This document shows positions 53,401-62,900 of a stretch of DNA of 64,000 bases, one piece after another. The notes below the pieces were generated by a model. That model was not told the DNA's origin. It ran no database searches and worked only from the letters and a program-made list of their open reading frames with translations. Where the stretch lies: the NCBI RefSeq assembly GCF_028867935.1, contig NZ_JAPQNS010000004.1, positions 62,001 through 126,000 of the forward strand, read 5' to 3'. The position numbers and the translations under genes were made by a program. Within the stretch, counting starts at the first letter, position 1, and each line of letters starts with the position of its first letter. This DNA comes from Flavobacterium sp. SUN052 (lineage in GTDB: Bacteria; Bacteroidota; Bacteroidia; Flavobacteriales; Flavobacteriaceae).

Positions 53401-54599
53401 TGAATAAGCGGTTGAGTCTGATGCCGAGTTTGATCAAATTTTCCGAATCCCTCATAGAACCTAAAATAGGTACGCCCTTTTATATCGATACTGATGTGCG
53501 ACAACGACTGATTGGGTAAATACGAATGGAATTGACGGATTCTGGGGTTGAATTTCCGCAACCCGTAACCCATTGTACCAATCCAGATATTACCGGTTTG
53601 ATCCTCAAACAGACTGGATACACCGAAGGTATTGGGGGGTAAGTCAACATACGCGTTTTTACTGGTCAGACTATCTTGCCGAAACAGTTCCTCGGGCGAC
53701 ATAATCCAAAGGTGATCGGTTGTCAGAATGGCAATTCGCTGTTGATCAAGTGCTTTTATGTGAACCCGAATCGAGCCATCTGTTTTCAAAAAGGTAGTGT
53801 GAATAGTTCCCTCATGCAAGCTAACGAGCTTATGTCGAACAATGGTAAACCAATAGTTTTGCAACGAATCGGTATAAGCTCCCATAAGATTATGAATCTC
53901 TTTAGAGTCAAATAAGGGCAGTTTTCTGACGGTGGCAGGCTTTTGCCAGCTAAGCGTGTGTAGCCCGTCCCAGGTCATTGCCAGTAGCTGTTGATGTGCA
54001 GCAAATCGTATGGTCCAGGGATACGTTTTTTCCGTGTTATCCCGAACAACAACGGGTATCAGCTTGATCTGATTTGTAAAATCAGCCTGATCAGGAAATG
54101 CCTCGCGGAGTGAGGCCGGTAAGCTTATTTTGACCAGCCTGTCGTTCTCCGTGCTGACCCAGATATTACCTTCCGGGTCTTCGGCCAGTTGGGTAATAGC
54201 ATAACTGCTTGAGTTGGCCACTGCCTCGGCATTGATCCTGATGTGATAAAACCGTCCGGTCTTTGGATTAAGCAGATTGAGCCCCTTACTTTTCGTACCT
54301 ACCCAAACACGCTGGTGCCGATCAATGATAAGGGCAGTGCATACGTTTTCTGAAAGCGTGAACGCATTATATGGGTCGTGGGTGAAAACCTTAAAATTAT
54401 GACCGTCGTATCGGTTAAGTCCGTCTTTGGTGGCAATCCAGAGAAACCCTTTTTTGTCCTGTTGAATATCGAAGATCATTCCTTGCGATAATCCATCCGA
54501 AATAGTCAGCTCCTGCCAGCCTTTTGCGGTCAGACCGGCCTGTTGGCCCAGCAGCGTAAATGGAACTAAAAATAGGAGAAGAAATAAGCGCATAGCCAC
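50478..54599 (-). CDS. Hybrid two-component system protein (HTCS), unit B
   Basis: A 1373-residue paralogue of the protein at 38048-42238 with the same domain order: signal peptide (ending TLLGQQ), periplasmic propeller repeats (GFLWIATKDGLNRYDG; QRYLWVGTKGGGLDRLD), Y_Y_Y domain, membrane helix, HisKA with His in ISHEFRTPLTLILGPL (about 865), HATPase, receiver with Asp in VICDLMMPRLDG (about 1171) and AraC-type helix-turn-helix (VAYEV replaced by IAYQVGFESLSYFTRTFQEQY). The kinase and receiver parts are very similar to unit A; the propeller is more diverged, as expected if the two sense different ligands. It lies downstream of adhesin B on the same strand and is followed by a terminator. Confidence 0.95.
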   Translation of the reverse strand: MAMRLFLLLFLVPFTLLGQQAGLTAKGWQELTISDGLSQGMIFDIQQDKKGFLWIATKDGLNRYDGHNFKVFTHDPYNAFTLSENVCTALIIDRHQRVWVGTKSKGLNLLNPKTGRFYHIRINAEAVANSSSYAITQLAEDPEGNIWVSTENDRLVKISLPASLREAFPDQADFTNQIKLIPVVVRDNTEKTYPWTIRFAAHQQLLAMTWDGLHTLSWQKPATVRKLPLFDSKEIHNLMGAYTDSLQNYWFTIVRHKLVSLHEGTIHTTFLKTDGSIRVHIKALDQQRIAILTTDHLWIMSPEELFRQDSLTSKNAYVDLPPNTFGVSSLFEDQTGNIWIGTMGYGLRKFNPRIRQFHSYLPNQSLSHISIDIKGRTYFRFYEGFGKFDQTRHQTQPLIQPTPSWEEMPEWFLLPDHLGFFWTFNTRRGANTANGPHDLLKFSSGWKLLNRYTLPPGCRLGVIGNQALEDAAGTLWIGATNGKLLRFSPKTEQFQVIDYSSVFSKIGSKIEVYSLLLDPDHTLWIGTEQGLVRIRSVYTKPTFTLFRNQLNDRQSLSEDFVLSLCRDPNQPQRYLWVGTKGGGLDRLDKQTGQFNHFTEKQGLPNKVVYGILADDARNLWMSTNRGIAQFNPRTQKFKTYTKSDGLQDDEFNNQSYAKSPTGELLFGGINGLTIFQPSAIVMGNQKPPKVTIVDLKINNKTVEVEEGDEVLDAGIEYTEALTLRHDQNLLTLEFGVMDYTNPNSNRYRYWLHGIDQDWVDAGTNRFANYAQLPPGSYRLEMMGSVDGEHWSKPIELSIRVRSPFYRTWWAYLFYFGVLALLIWLFIRLQAQRLLLQQQFAFKQQEASRLAELDAIKTRFFANISHEFRTPLTLILGPLADLQKRFPGEMLLTMMERNSNRLLALINQLLDLSKLEAGQLRPETEEGDLTVFFRTLASSFTSLAESRGVLFAFEQTETSIWARFDRDKLEKIVTNLLSNAFKFTPRGRAVRMQVRYEGESTSRQVLISVDDKGIGIAADKLPRIFDRFYQTDSRMNRAYEGTGIGLALVHELVHVLGGTIEVQSTEGVGTRFVVTLPVALSEMLPAESQPEPATEPQLDKLTYMSEPGLRAGNVDQSPSDLPMLLIIDDNADIRAYLRSVFETEYQIIEAQDGQQGLELATERTPNLVICDLMMPRLDGFGFCQRLKTQEATSHIPVVMLTAKATTQDRIEGFELGADEYLTKPFNADEIRVRVRNLLDKQERLRQYFGKQPVSAPLVSVAANETPVLSREAVFLQKARQVVEAHYADSAFGPDQLSQAMNLSPSQLLRKLKALTGMTAVEFLRQYRLERAAILLAGRVGTVSEIAYQVGFESLSYFTRTFQEQYGLLPSEYGS

Positions 54600-54766
54600 A
54601 AAACTTGTGGACCAAGATACGGTAATTTTACGCAGGTTAATTTGTTTGTATTGCGTTTGAGGTATTGTCGGTTTACGCGTTGTTGTTGAGTGAAAATTAA
54701 ACCCAGTCTTGCCTTAATTGGCTAGACTAGATTTGATATAGGTAGAACGATATAAAAGTGATGTGC

Positions 54767-54887
54767 TTACCTCAGCAAACTGGCAATATTACTCTCCACC
54801 ACTGTCTTACAACCGTTGGCCCCCCGTTATAATCAGTCGGCAAAGCCCCGCCTGGGTGATGGTAAAAAAAGCCATTGGTGCTGCTAT
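54767..54887 (-). pseudogene. Frameshifted relic of the shared adhesin C-terminal module
   Basis: Directly past the end of adhesin B, the minus strand encodes in shifting frames DSSTNGFFTITQAG, LCRLIITGANGCK and TVVESNIASLLR, ending at a TAA (54767-54769). It matches the adhesin A end DSSTTGFFNITRVG, AYRLVVTGANGCK. Two of the frameshifts coincide with one extra base in homopolymers (A7 at 54863-54869, C6 at 54820-54825); a third shift and a nonsense codon lie near 54885. Confidence 0.75.
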
Positions 54888-57800
54888 CGCCCTACCGAAC
54901 ACTCGGTTCCCGTCACCACAATCGTGGCTGTGGCCGTACAGCCGTTCTCGCCCGTCACTACCACCTGATACGTACCCGGCTTGTTCACGATGGCCGTGCC
55001 TATAATCGGGATCGGCGTGCGGAAGATGATATAATCCCCAATGATGATCCGTTCCCGACCATCCGTCTGGCTCATCACACCACTTGGGCCACTCAACGGA
55101 CCTGAGAAGCTATATCGACTGCCGCCTGTGGCCGTCAGCGTCAGGGTGGGCGTGATACAACTCAGGTCACCTGTGCCCAGAAGTAGGGCGTAGGGCGCAG
55201 TGCCCGCTACGCTCGCCAACGTCACGCTGGCGACAGACGAGCAAACGCCCGAACTGGCTGTTACCGAGTACACCCCCGCCTGACTGACCGTGGCGGTATT
55301 GGTACTGCCGCTCTGACTGAGCCCCGGCCCGAAGAACTGATAACTTACCGCACCAGGGGTGGCCGTGAGCAGGGCCGAGGGATTGCTGCATGACAGGCCG
55401 GTGGTGCTGGCCAGTAGGTCGACCAACACTGACGTGCTTTGGCTGATAATGAGCATGGTACTGCCTGAACAACCCGCTCCATCCGTTGTACTTACGGTGT
55501 AGGTAGCGGCTGTATTGACCGTAAAACTACCGGTCCCATTCGTCTGAACCGGGGCTGTATTGATTGAAAACGTGTAGCCACTGCCCAACCCGCCCGTTGC
55601 CGAAGCTGACAGCGATACAACCGGCTGTTGGCAGGTAAGGGTCTGGCTGGAGGGAGTCACACTGACCGATACGGGCGGCCGAACACTCACGACTGCTGTC
55701 CCCGAAAGGAGATTTGGAGGGGCTGCTGCGCCATTGGCATCTGTTACGGCTACGAGGGTATAGGTGGTACTTGCCGCTGGGCTAACCACTATTCCCTGAC
55801 CACTCGTATAGCTGGAAATGACCGTAGTAGCGCTGCCGTTACTGAGGGTTAAGGCGTAGGGGCTTATGCCGCCTGATACCGATGTCGTCAGGGTGGCCGA
55901 TTGACCAGGGCAGATACTGGTACTACCGCTCAGGGTGGTACTGATGCTCGTTACCACAAAAACATTGGCCTCGCCCGATCCATTGGCGGCTGCATTGCTC
56001 TGATCCCCCGTGTTAGTATTGTTTGTGTCTGTTCCGATGGCTATGAGGTCAGCGGCATCATTCACGAATCCGTTGGGTACCGGATTCGGCAATTGGTCCG
56101 GAATGCCGTCGGAGTTGGTATCAGTGCCGGCCAGTGCGCTCATGCTGCCCGTTGCTCCTTCGAAAAGGCTTGGGTTTTGATCGCCTGACTCATCCATCAC
56201 CGGGGCGTTCGTTTCCAGCGTTTTACCGAATACCTGCGCCAGATTAGCAATCGTCACTGGCGAAAGTTGGCCTGATTTTACTTTCACTTGCACAGTGAAA
56301 CCAGTAATCGTTTGGCCCGGCGGTACGGAAGTAATTACAGTAGGGTCGGAAATAAAGCCAGCACGGGTAACTGAATTTAAAGAACCTGGAGCTGTCGTAG
56401 TCCAGGTTGCGGCATTGGCTGGAGTACTAACCGGAGTTGTGGTGTAAACCACCTTCCATCCAGGAGGGGGAGTGGGTACTGTGGCCAATTCCGTTCCAAG
56501 TGGAATGGCATCGGCAATCAGGATCCTTGTCCCCGGAAGCCCCGGAACGACAATCCCTACTAGTACCGACGGGGTTATGGACAAACCCGTCGGGTCCGTG
56601 TTTGCAACCCGTAACGATAAGCCATATGTAAACACGTCGTCTGTAATATCCGTAGGCGTGTTGTTGTTACTATAGCCGGTTCTTGTTTTCAGAATGGTTG
56701 CCAGACTGTAATAATTCGGACTGACCGTGACGGTGGCCGACGTACTGCCCTCGACAACTCCGTTGGCAGGGATGCCGGTTACTTCACCCGCCCCGCTTCC
56801 ATCGGCATTGTCAACGGTGTACACATCCCGGGCGTTGTTGATGGACCCGGCCCTTGCCGAATTTTCGTTTGTTTCGACTGGTGACGTTTCCCCAAACACA
56901 ACCTTAACCTCTTGCCCAGGGGTTGCCCCGGTACTGATGGTTACCGGCACACGAACCACAATAGAGCCGCTAATGGGTATTGAAGACGTTGTAACGCCAC
57001 CCGATGGAATGTCTACCCAGTTGGCCCCATTGTCTGTACTGTACTGGAGCGTACCTATGGTTCCGGGACCGGTAATTCCTGCCTGAGTCGGTAACTGAAA
57101 ACGGGTAGGGTCGTTCCCAACGTTTCTGACCTCGAACGGGAAATAAATCAGGTCGCCTATTTGAATGGTGCTGCCATTATTGTCAACGGGAGAGTCGGCC
57201 GTCACCCGAATACCAGCCACTTCGGCAATGGTAACGGTTACTCTGTTCGAGCTACCATTGATTGGTGTATTTGGGTTGTTGGGGTCTTCATACGTAGCCC
57301 TGCCTGCGTTATCAAGTGGTGTACCGGCGTCTGTAGCGTTTACGCGACGCCGGTACACCAGCGAGCCGGTGTTTCCGGGTTGCACATTACCCGAAAGCGC
57401 AACCACGTACTTGGTCACATCGGTAGCCGAAGTGGTGCCGCTACTGGCGTCGGTGGTAGTATTGTTGGCCGGGTCGCCACTGAAGTAGGCGATGTTGCCG
57501 TTCACCGCCGTTACCGAACCAACTTCGTGGCTGGTGTCGAGACCGCCCTTCGCATCGTTATTGTTAGCCCAGTTGTTCGGAGCGGTGGTTCCATCTTCAG
57601 TAACCACAATCTGGCTGGCCTGTAGAAGAATATTGCCGCTGCCAGTTACAGGTTGGGGTTCAGAAATGTTCTTGTACTGGAGTTCATACTCAATTAGGTT
57701 GCCAGGCGAAGGGGTCTTTGGTGTGGTGCTTAGTGTCCCGTCTGAACCCTGCACCACTGGTCCGGTTCCCTGCAAAATTCGCGATTGCTTCACCAGCTGC

Positions 57801-59185
57801 AAAAAGCCGGTGTAAACCCGGTCGATCGTGCTGTTGGTCTGAGCATCATCAGCTAATCCGTTGCCGTTCACATCCACAAAAGCCGTGATCGTGACGGGAA
57901 AACCGCGTTGTATTTTGATGTCTGTTGACAGGTTTGTTCCCGCCGGCAAGTCAATTTCGACCCCATAGTTGGCCGTGGCGTTGGCCGCTATACCGTCAAT
58001 TCTGATGGGGTTACTCGGACCAATTGGGTTTCCACCGACAAAGCCTGACGAACTAGTAAACCCAAATGTAGTGCCATCGTAGGTGTATGTGGCGGAATTA
58101 GAACTATAGGCCAGTGTGACGATCGTCCCCGCAGGTAAATCGGCGGCATTGGCTGGTGGCCTCGGAACAAAGGAAAAGTTGGACGCCAATCCGCACCCGT
58201 TCAAAAGCGTATTCGTGAAACCAACCGTTGCTGGATTGATTGTCGAACCAGGCGTTGAGCCAGTGGGCACCAGGGCAGACTTGTTGGTAAAGTCATCGGT
58301 GTTACCTGTGGGTCCTACTGCCCCTGGTGAATTAGAGGGCCCATTGAAAACCTTCTGGCCAAACGTCACATTGAGGGTATTCGTGCCACTATAGGTGCCA
58401 TCTGACGCCGTAACCGTAAACACCTGAACTCCGCTAATGGCCGTACTGGTGCTGGCCGTAACAGCGCTGCTGGAGGCATTGCCCGTGAGGGTGATACCCG
58501 TGGGGGCTGTCCAGGTGTAGCTGTAAGGAGCAGTTCCGCCGGTAGCCGTTGCCGATACCGTAACGGTACTCCCTGCACAGATGGTGCCTGAGCTGTTGGC
58601 TGCAACCGAAACGGGTAAAGACATCCGTGCCAGAAATCCCCGGATTTCACCACCAGCAAATGCGGCTGTATGAATGTTAAAGTACGCCTTTCCCTCAGCC
58701 ACGGCATTACGTAATGCCGTTTGGGCATTGGCTATGCTTCCCTGGGCTGTAACAAAAGCGGCATTATAAGTGCTGGCCAGGGTTAAAGCGTAAGTTTGAT
58801 CCATTGATCCACTGGTCACACCTAACGGGAAGCCAACAAACGATGGGGTGGTTGTTATAACTCCGGCTGTTCCGGTACATGATGTGGCTGTGGGGCCATG
58901 AATATGGGCGGCTGTCGTGTTACCCGACAGACTACTAAAGGTACTGATCACGCGCATGGTATTCAACGTATTATCGATAGTCACCGTAACGCTACCTGTA
59001 CCTGGCGAGTTATTGACGGGCGATTCGGTGGCACCACTTAGTTGAGCCGTGTAGATGATGGTTTGTGCCTGCGCGTCGAAGGCGAAGAACAACATAAGGG
59101 CTAAGCCCCCTAAACGAAAAAGTGACAGCATAAAACGGATGACACTGGCTGAGCCAGTTCGGGGAAGGGTAGACGTGGGATTCAT
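54884..59185 (-). CDS. CHRD/DUF11-type repeat surface protein, unit B
   Basis: A 1433-residue secreted protein. After the signal peptide (MLSLFRLGGLALMLFFAFDAQA) comes a CHRD domain (about 42-190, with AHIHGPT and YFNIHTAAFAGGEIRGFL), then Ig-like repeats and two DUF11-like conserved-repeat regions (IRVTADSPVDNNGSTIQIGDLIYFPFEVRN; PVETNENSARAG). Ig/PKD-like repeats with single cysteines follow, to the end (TGENGCTATATIVV). It differs from adhesins A and C in the N-terminal half but shares their C-terminal Ig repeat style. The reading frame ends at 54884, where the relic of the shared terminal module begins, so the protein may have lost its native C-terminus. CHRD domains are found in secreted proteins; the ligand is unknown. 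Confidence 0.85.
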   Translation of the reverse strand: MNPTSTLPRTGSASVIRFMLSLFRLGGLALMLFFAFDAQAQTIIYTAQLSGATESPVNNSPGTGSVTVTIDNTLNTMRVISTFSSLSGNTTAAHIHGPTATSCTGTAGVITTTPSFVGFPLGVTSGSMDQTYALTLASTYNAAFVTAQGSIANAQTALRNAVAEGKAYFNIHTAAFAGGEIRGFLARMSLPVSVAANSSGTICAGSTVTVSATATGGTAPYSYTWTAPTGITLTGNASSSAVTASTSTAISGVQVFTVTASDGTYSGTNTLNVTFGQKVFNGPSNSPGAVGPTGNTDDFTNKSALVPTGSTPGSTINPATVGFTNTLLNGCGLASNFSFVPRPPANAADLPAGTIVTLAYSSNSATYTYDGTTFGFTSSSGFVGGNPIGPSNPIRIDGIAANATANYGVEIDLPAGTNLSTDIKIQRGFPVTITAFVDVNGNGLADDAQTNSTIDRVYTGFLQLVKQSRILQGTGPVVQGSDGTLSTTPKTPSPGNLIEYELQYKNISEPQPVTGSGNILLQASQIVVTEDGTTAPNNWANNNDAKGGLDTSHEVGSVTAVNGNIAYFSGDPANNTTTDASSGTTSATDVTKYVVALSGNVQPGNTGSLVYRRRVNATDAGTPLDNAGRATYEDPNNPNTPINGSSNRVTVTIAEVAGIRVTADSPVDNNGSTIQIGDLIYFPFEVRNVGNDPTRFQLPTQAGITGPGTIGTLQYSTDNGANWVDIPSGGVTTSSIPISGSIVVRVPVTISTGATPGQEVKVVFGETSPVETNENSARAGSINNARDVYTVDNADGSGAGEVTGIPANGVVEGSTSATVTVSPNYYSLATILKTRTGYSNNNTPTDITDDVFTYGLSLRVANTDPTGLSITPSVLVGIVVPGLPGTRILIADAIPLGTELATVPTPPPGWKVVYTTTPVSTPANAATWTTTAPGSLNSVTRAGFISDPTVITSVPPGQTITGFTVQVKVKSGQLSPVTIANLAQVFGKTLETNAPVMDESGDQNPSLFEGATGSMSALAGTDTNSDGIPDQLPNPVPNGFVNDAADLIAIGTDTNNTNTGDQSNAAANGSGEANVFVVTSISTTLSGSTSICPGQSATLTTSVSGGISPYALTLSNGSATTVISSYTSGQGIVVSPAASTTYTLVAVTDANGAAAPPNLLSGTAVVSVRPPVSVSVTPSSQTLTCQQPVVSLSASATGGLGSGYTFSINTAPVQTNGTGSFTVNTAATYTVSTTDGAGCSGSTMLIISQSTSVLVDLLASTTGLSCSNPSALLTATPGAVSYQFFGPGLSQSGSTNTATVSQAGVYSVTASSGVCSSVASVTLASVAGTAPYALLLGTGDLSCITPTLTLTATGGSRYSFSGPLSGPSGVMSQTDGRERIIIGDYIIFRTPIPIIGTAIVNKPGTYQVVVTGENGCTATATIVVTGTECSVGR

Positions 59186-59284
59186 GAAGTAAGCATTATT
59201 TGAAGCAAAATAAAGCAGTGCTTAAAATGGTTAACATGCATTTATTGTTCTTTTTGCATTTGTAAAAAGGTGTGTTTTAGATGG

Positions 59285-59749
59285 TTATATAGTAGTAGAG
59301 ATATATTGGAAAAAGATTAATAGCTTCCCCTTTGGTAGCGGAAGAGAAACCCGTATGCAACTTGTCGATTGGGTACGGGTTCTCATCTGGAGAGCTGTCT
59401 CGAACACCGACCGCAGGTAAACCCGGATATCCGCATTGTCGTCGATGATGAGCAAACTGTTTTCTGACGTTGGGTGGAGGGTTTTGTCCGGCACCGAACC
59501 GAACAAGAGGCTATCCGCAGAGGGGGGAGCCTGAGCAACCAGCCACTCGACGGGTTCAACGATGGCGTCGCGGAGCACCGACCGCCCCGCCACAGAGATC
59601 GTTTGGGCAACCGGGGTTGCGGACTGGATGGTCAGAGGTTGAGTATCGGGATTAGTAATGATAAGCAGGGGGAGCGTAACGGTAAAGCTGGTACCGACGC
59701 CCTCGGTACTGCTGGTAGCAGTATTGCTTTGCAAAAGCGAGTTGGTCAT
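59285..59749 (-). pseudogene. Stump of a third HTCS gene, unit C
   Basis: A 154-codon frame whose middle part (59387-59710) matches the end of the HATPase domain (STEGVGTSFTVTLPL), the variable linker and the first part of the receiver (LLIIDDNADIRVYLRSVFETA) of the two intact HTCS proteins. The propeller, membrane helix, HisKA, most of the HATPase, the phospho-acceptor Asp and the DNA-binding domain are all missing. The residues after SVFETALQ are unrelated, so the 3' part was lost by deletion. It occupies exactly the place, just after adhesin C, that intact HTCS genes take after adhesins A and B. Almost certainly non-functional. Confidence 0.85.
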
Positions 59750-59835
59750 GTAAATCTCCCCAGCAACTGTACCCCGCTGTTGGGACCAAACAAAGCTCGC
59801 AGCCAGTAATGACTGCCTTTGTAGCAGTGAGCCGC

Positions 59836-59868
59836 GTCAGACACAATGACCACTATAGATTGTCTGAC
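59836..59868. repeat. Hairpin after adhesin C
   Basis: GTCAGACACAAT and ATTGTCTGAC pair with a two-base bulge around an 11-base loop, in the spacer between adhesin C and the HTCS stump. No T run. Confidence 0.4.
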
Positions 59869-59928
59869 AGAACCTCGTCATATGCTTAGAAGAGGGGGGT
59901 ATTGCCCTCCACGCAACGATCAGCCCCC

Positions 59929-62900
59929 TCACCGCACAATGACTCCCTCTACCGTCCGCCGACAACCGTTAGCATCCGTTACCCGGATCATGTACGGACC
60001 CAACTCATTCACCTCGAAGATGCCCGTTTGGCTGAACTCGCTCCGACGAATCTCGTAAGAGCCCACCCGATCGATCCGTATCCGCTCGTACAACACCCCC
60101 CCAAACACCCGGAAGTTTGTCGGGCCCGCAGGCGGCAGGGTGATGATCGGTAGTCCACCGTTGGCGTTCACCGTGGCTCCGTTAAAGAGAATACTTACCG
60201 TGGGTAGGGGATTGACCGTAAGGGTGAAACCCGTCGAAGTGGTGCTCCCCCCCGGCCCGGTAATGGACACCGAATAAACACCGGCATTGGCGAGTTGGAC
60301 GTTACCCAGCGTGAGTGTTGCCGAGGTTTGACCCCTAATGGCTTGCGGAGCCTGCCCCACCACGGCGGGGGCTTTGAGCCAGCGATAGCCCAAAATAGAT
60401 CCGGTAGCACTCACCGAAACCACCACCGAAGCTCCCGCGCAAACGGTCGAAGCCGGGGAGGGATGGCTCACAATAACGGGTGCGGCTGCGGTCACGGTCA
60501 GCATAACACTAGCCGTTGCCGAGCAGCCGTTCGTGGTCCCGGTAACGGAGTAGGCTCCACTCTCGGTGGCCTGGATGGCAGAGGTAGATTGTCCTGACGA
60601 CCAACTGTAGCTGCTGGCCCCCGAAGCCGTGAACGTGGCCGTCTGGATGGAGGAGATGGTTAGGCCGGTCGGTGGGTTGGGGGCAATGCTAACGGTGGGG
60701 TATAGACTGACCGTCAGGCTAAATGCCGTACTGGTAACGGAGTTGCAAGCCCCTGCCACCACCACCGAGTAAGTGCCCGAGTTAACTGTCTGAGCATTGG
60801 GCAGGGAGAGCGTAGCGGCCGTTTGGCTGGTGATGGGCGAGCCATCTTTGTACCATTGGTAGCTGATTATGCTGCCGCTCACGCTGACAGGCACGCTCAC
60901 TGCGCTGCCCACGCAGATGGCCGAGCTACTGGCGGGCGCAAGCGTGAAGGCCACCTGGTAGTTTGGCGTATCCTGAAACTCCATAGCCCCCATATCAATG
61001 CTGGTGCCGACGATGCGGGGCTGTCCAGCCAGGTCCGCGGTGAACGAGGTAGCGGCTGCGTATCTGGCCGAGTTGCCGGTATTGATGGCGAGCGTGCAGG
61101 CGTTGAGAGCCACCGACGTAGCCGACACAAAGGGCGAGGTCGTTACGCTGGTGAGGTTGCCAGAGCCGCTGGCGTCTACACCATTGGTGTTGTCAAAGAG
61201 CGAGTAAGTAGCCGTTAGCGATGAGCTGTTAACGTTAGCGAAGGTGTTGTTCCCGCCATTGTTCCAGAATACCGAGTTGGTTAGCGTTACGCTGCCGCTG
61301 CTGTTATTGTAAATGGCCCCGCCCTGGGAGGCAACCTGATTGTTTTGGAAGCTACAGTTGGTCAGCGTGAGGCTACTGCTCTCGTTGTAAACGGCCCCAC
61401 CAGACCCTAATTGACCCGTTGCCTGATTGTTGAGGAAGCTACAGTTCGTCAGCCGGGAACGGCTGCTACCTAAGTTGATGACGGCCCCACCGATCCCAAA
61501 TTGACCCGTTGCCTGATTATTGAGGAAACTACAGTTCGTCAGCGTAGGGCTGCTGGCCTGGTTATAGATCGCTCCACCTCGGCTAATAACCGAGTTGTTG
61601 AAAAAGCCCAGATTGTTTTGAAAACTACAGTTGGCTAGCACGGGGCTGCTATTGTTGATGTTGTAGATGGCACTGCCCGAGTTTGCCCTGTTATTCTGGA
61701 AGATACAGTTAAGTAGCGTAGGACTGCTGTTATTGTTGTACATGGCTCCGCCGATGGCATTTATTGTTGCTCCGTCGGCATTGCCTCCGGTGATGATAAA
61801 GCCATCCAGCACCGCCGTGGTGGTTAGCCCCTGCGGGTTAAAAATAACGTGGATACTGTTGCCGGTCAGTGTTCCATCGTTGTTAATATCGCCCGACAGC
61901 GTGCTGTTGCTCGGATTTCCCAGGACACCGCCCGCACTGACGGGTTGAATGACAGGGCGCTGGCCCAGGTCGGTTTCATTCCCCACAAAGCCCCCCCGAA
62001 TGGCGAGGTTGTTCCGCATGGCAAAGCTGGCCGAGCGATTGCTCGTCGTGGATGTAGGCTTATATACCCCGGCGGCCACCCAAATCTCGGTTATGCTCTG
62101 GCCACAGGAGTAATTCAACGCGCTTTGCAGGTCTTTGAAGGCAGTTTGCCAGCTCAACCCATCGCCCCCGTTTATGGCTGTCTGACTGGCCGACACATAG
62201 AGCCGCGAAACTTGGCTTAAACTCTGGCTAATGACCAGAGTGCTGGGAGCAGTACAGCTATTGCTCCCCGTCACCACCACCGAATACGTACCGGGCTGGT
62301 TAATCACCGCCGTGCCCGATTGGGCGTTCTGGCTCACAATACCGCCCAACGGCCCGCTTAAGGCATAGGATATACCCCCACCCGCCAGGATTGTCAGGCT
62401 GGTTTGCTCACACGTTAATGTAGTGGAGGGAGTTCCTGATAGCGTAGCCGCCGGTTGGGCGGTGTCGCTGACCACCGTAGCCGTCGTACTGGCAACGCAG
62501 CCGCTGACCGTGGCGACCACGACGGTGTATGTGTCCACCGTGCTGACGGTGAACACGCCTGTGTTGTTGGCCTGGCTGACTGGCCCACCCAGCAGGGTGT
62601 AGGAAGCCCCGCCCGTGGCCGTCAGTCTCGATGTTGTTGCCGTACAGGTCAGTGGGCCACTGGCCCTGAGCGTAGGCTGGGGCAACGGGGCAATCGTCAC
62701 CGTACCACTGGCGGTGGTGGCGCAGATACCCACGGTGCAGGTAGCGGTGTACACGTCGGCCAGGCTGCTCGAAAACACATTACCAACAACCCCGCCCGGC
62801 CAGGCTACATTACCAGAGCAACCCGTAGCGGTCAAACTGGCCGTGCCGCCCGGACAGATTGTGCTGCTGCTGACGTTGAACGCGGGCAAGGTCAGGCTTT

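Noticed and set aside
59652..59846. Short ORF upstream of the HTCS stump as part of an HTCS
   Set aside because: Its translation shows no kinase or propeller motif; similarity begins only at about 59710.
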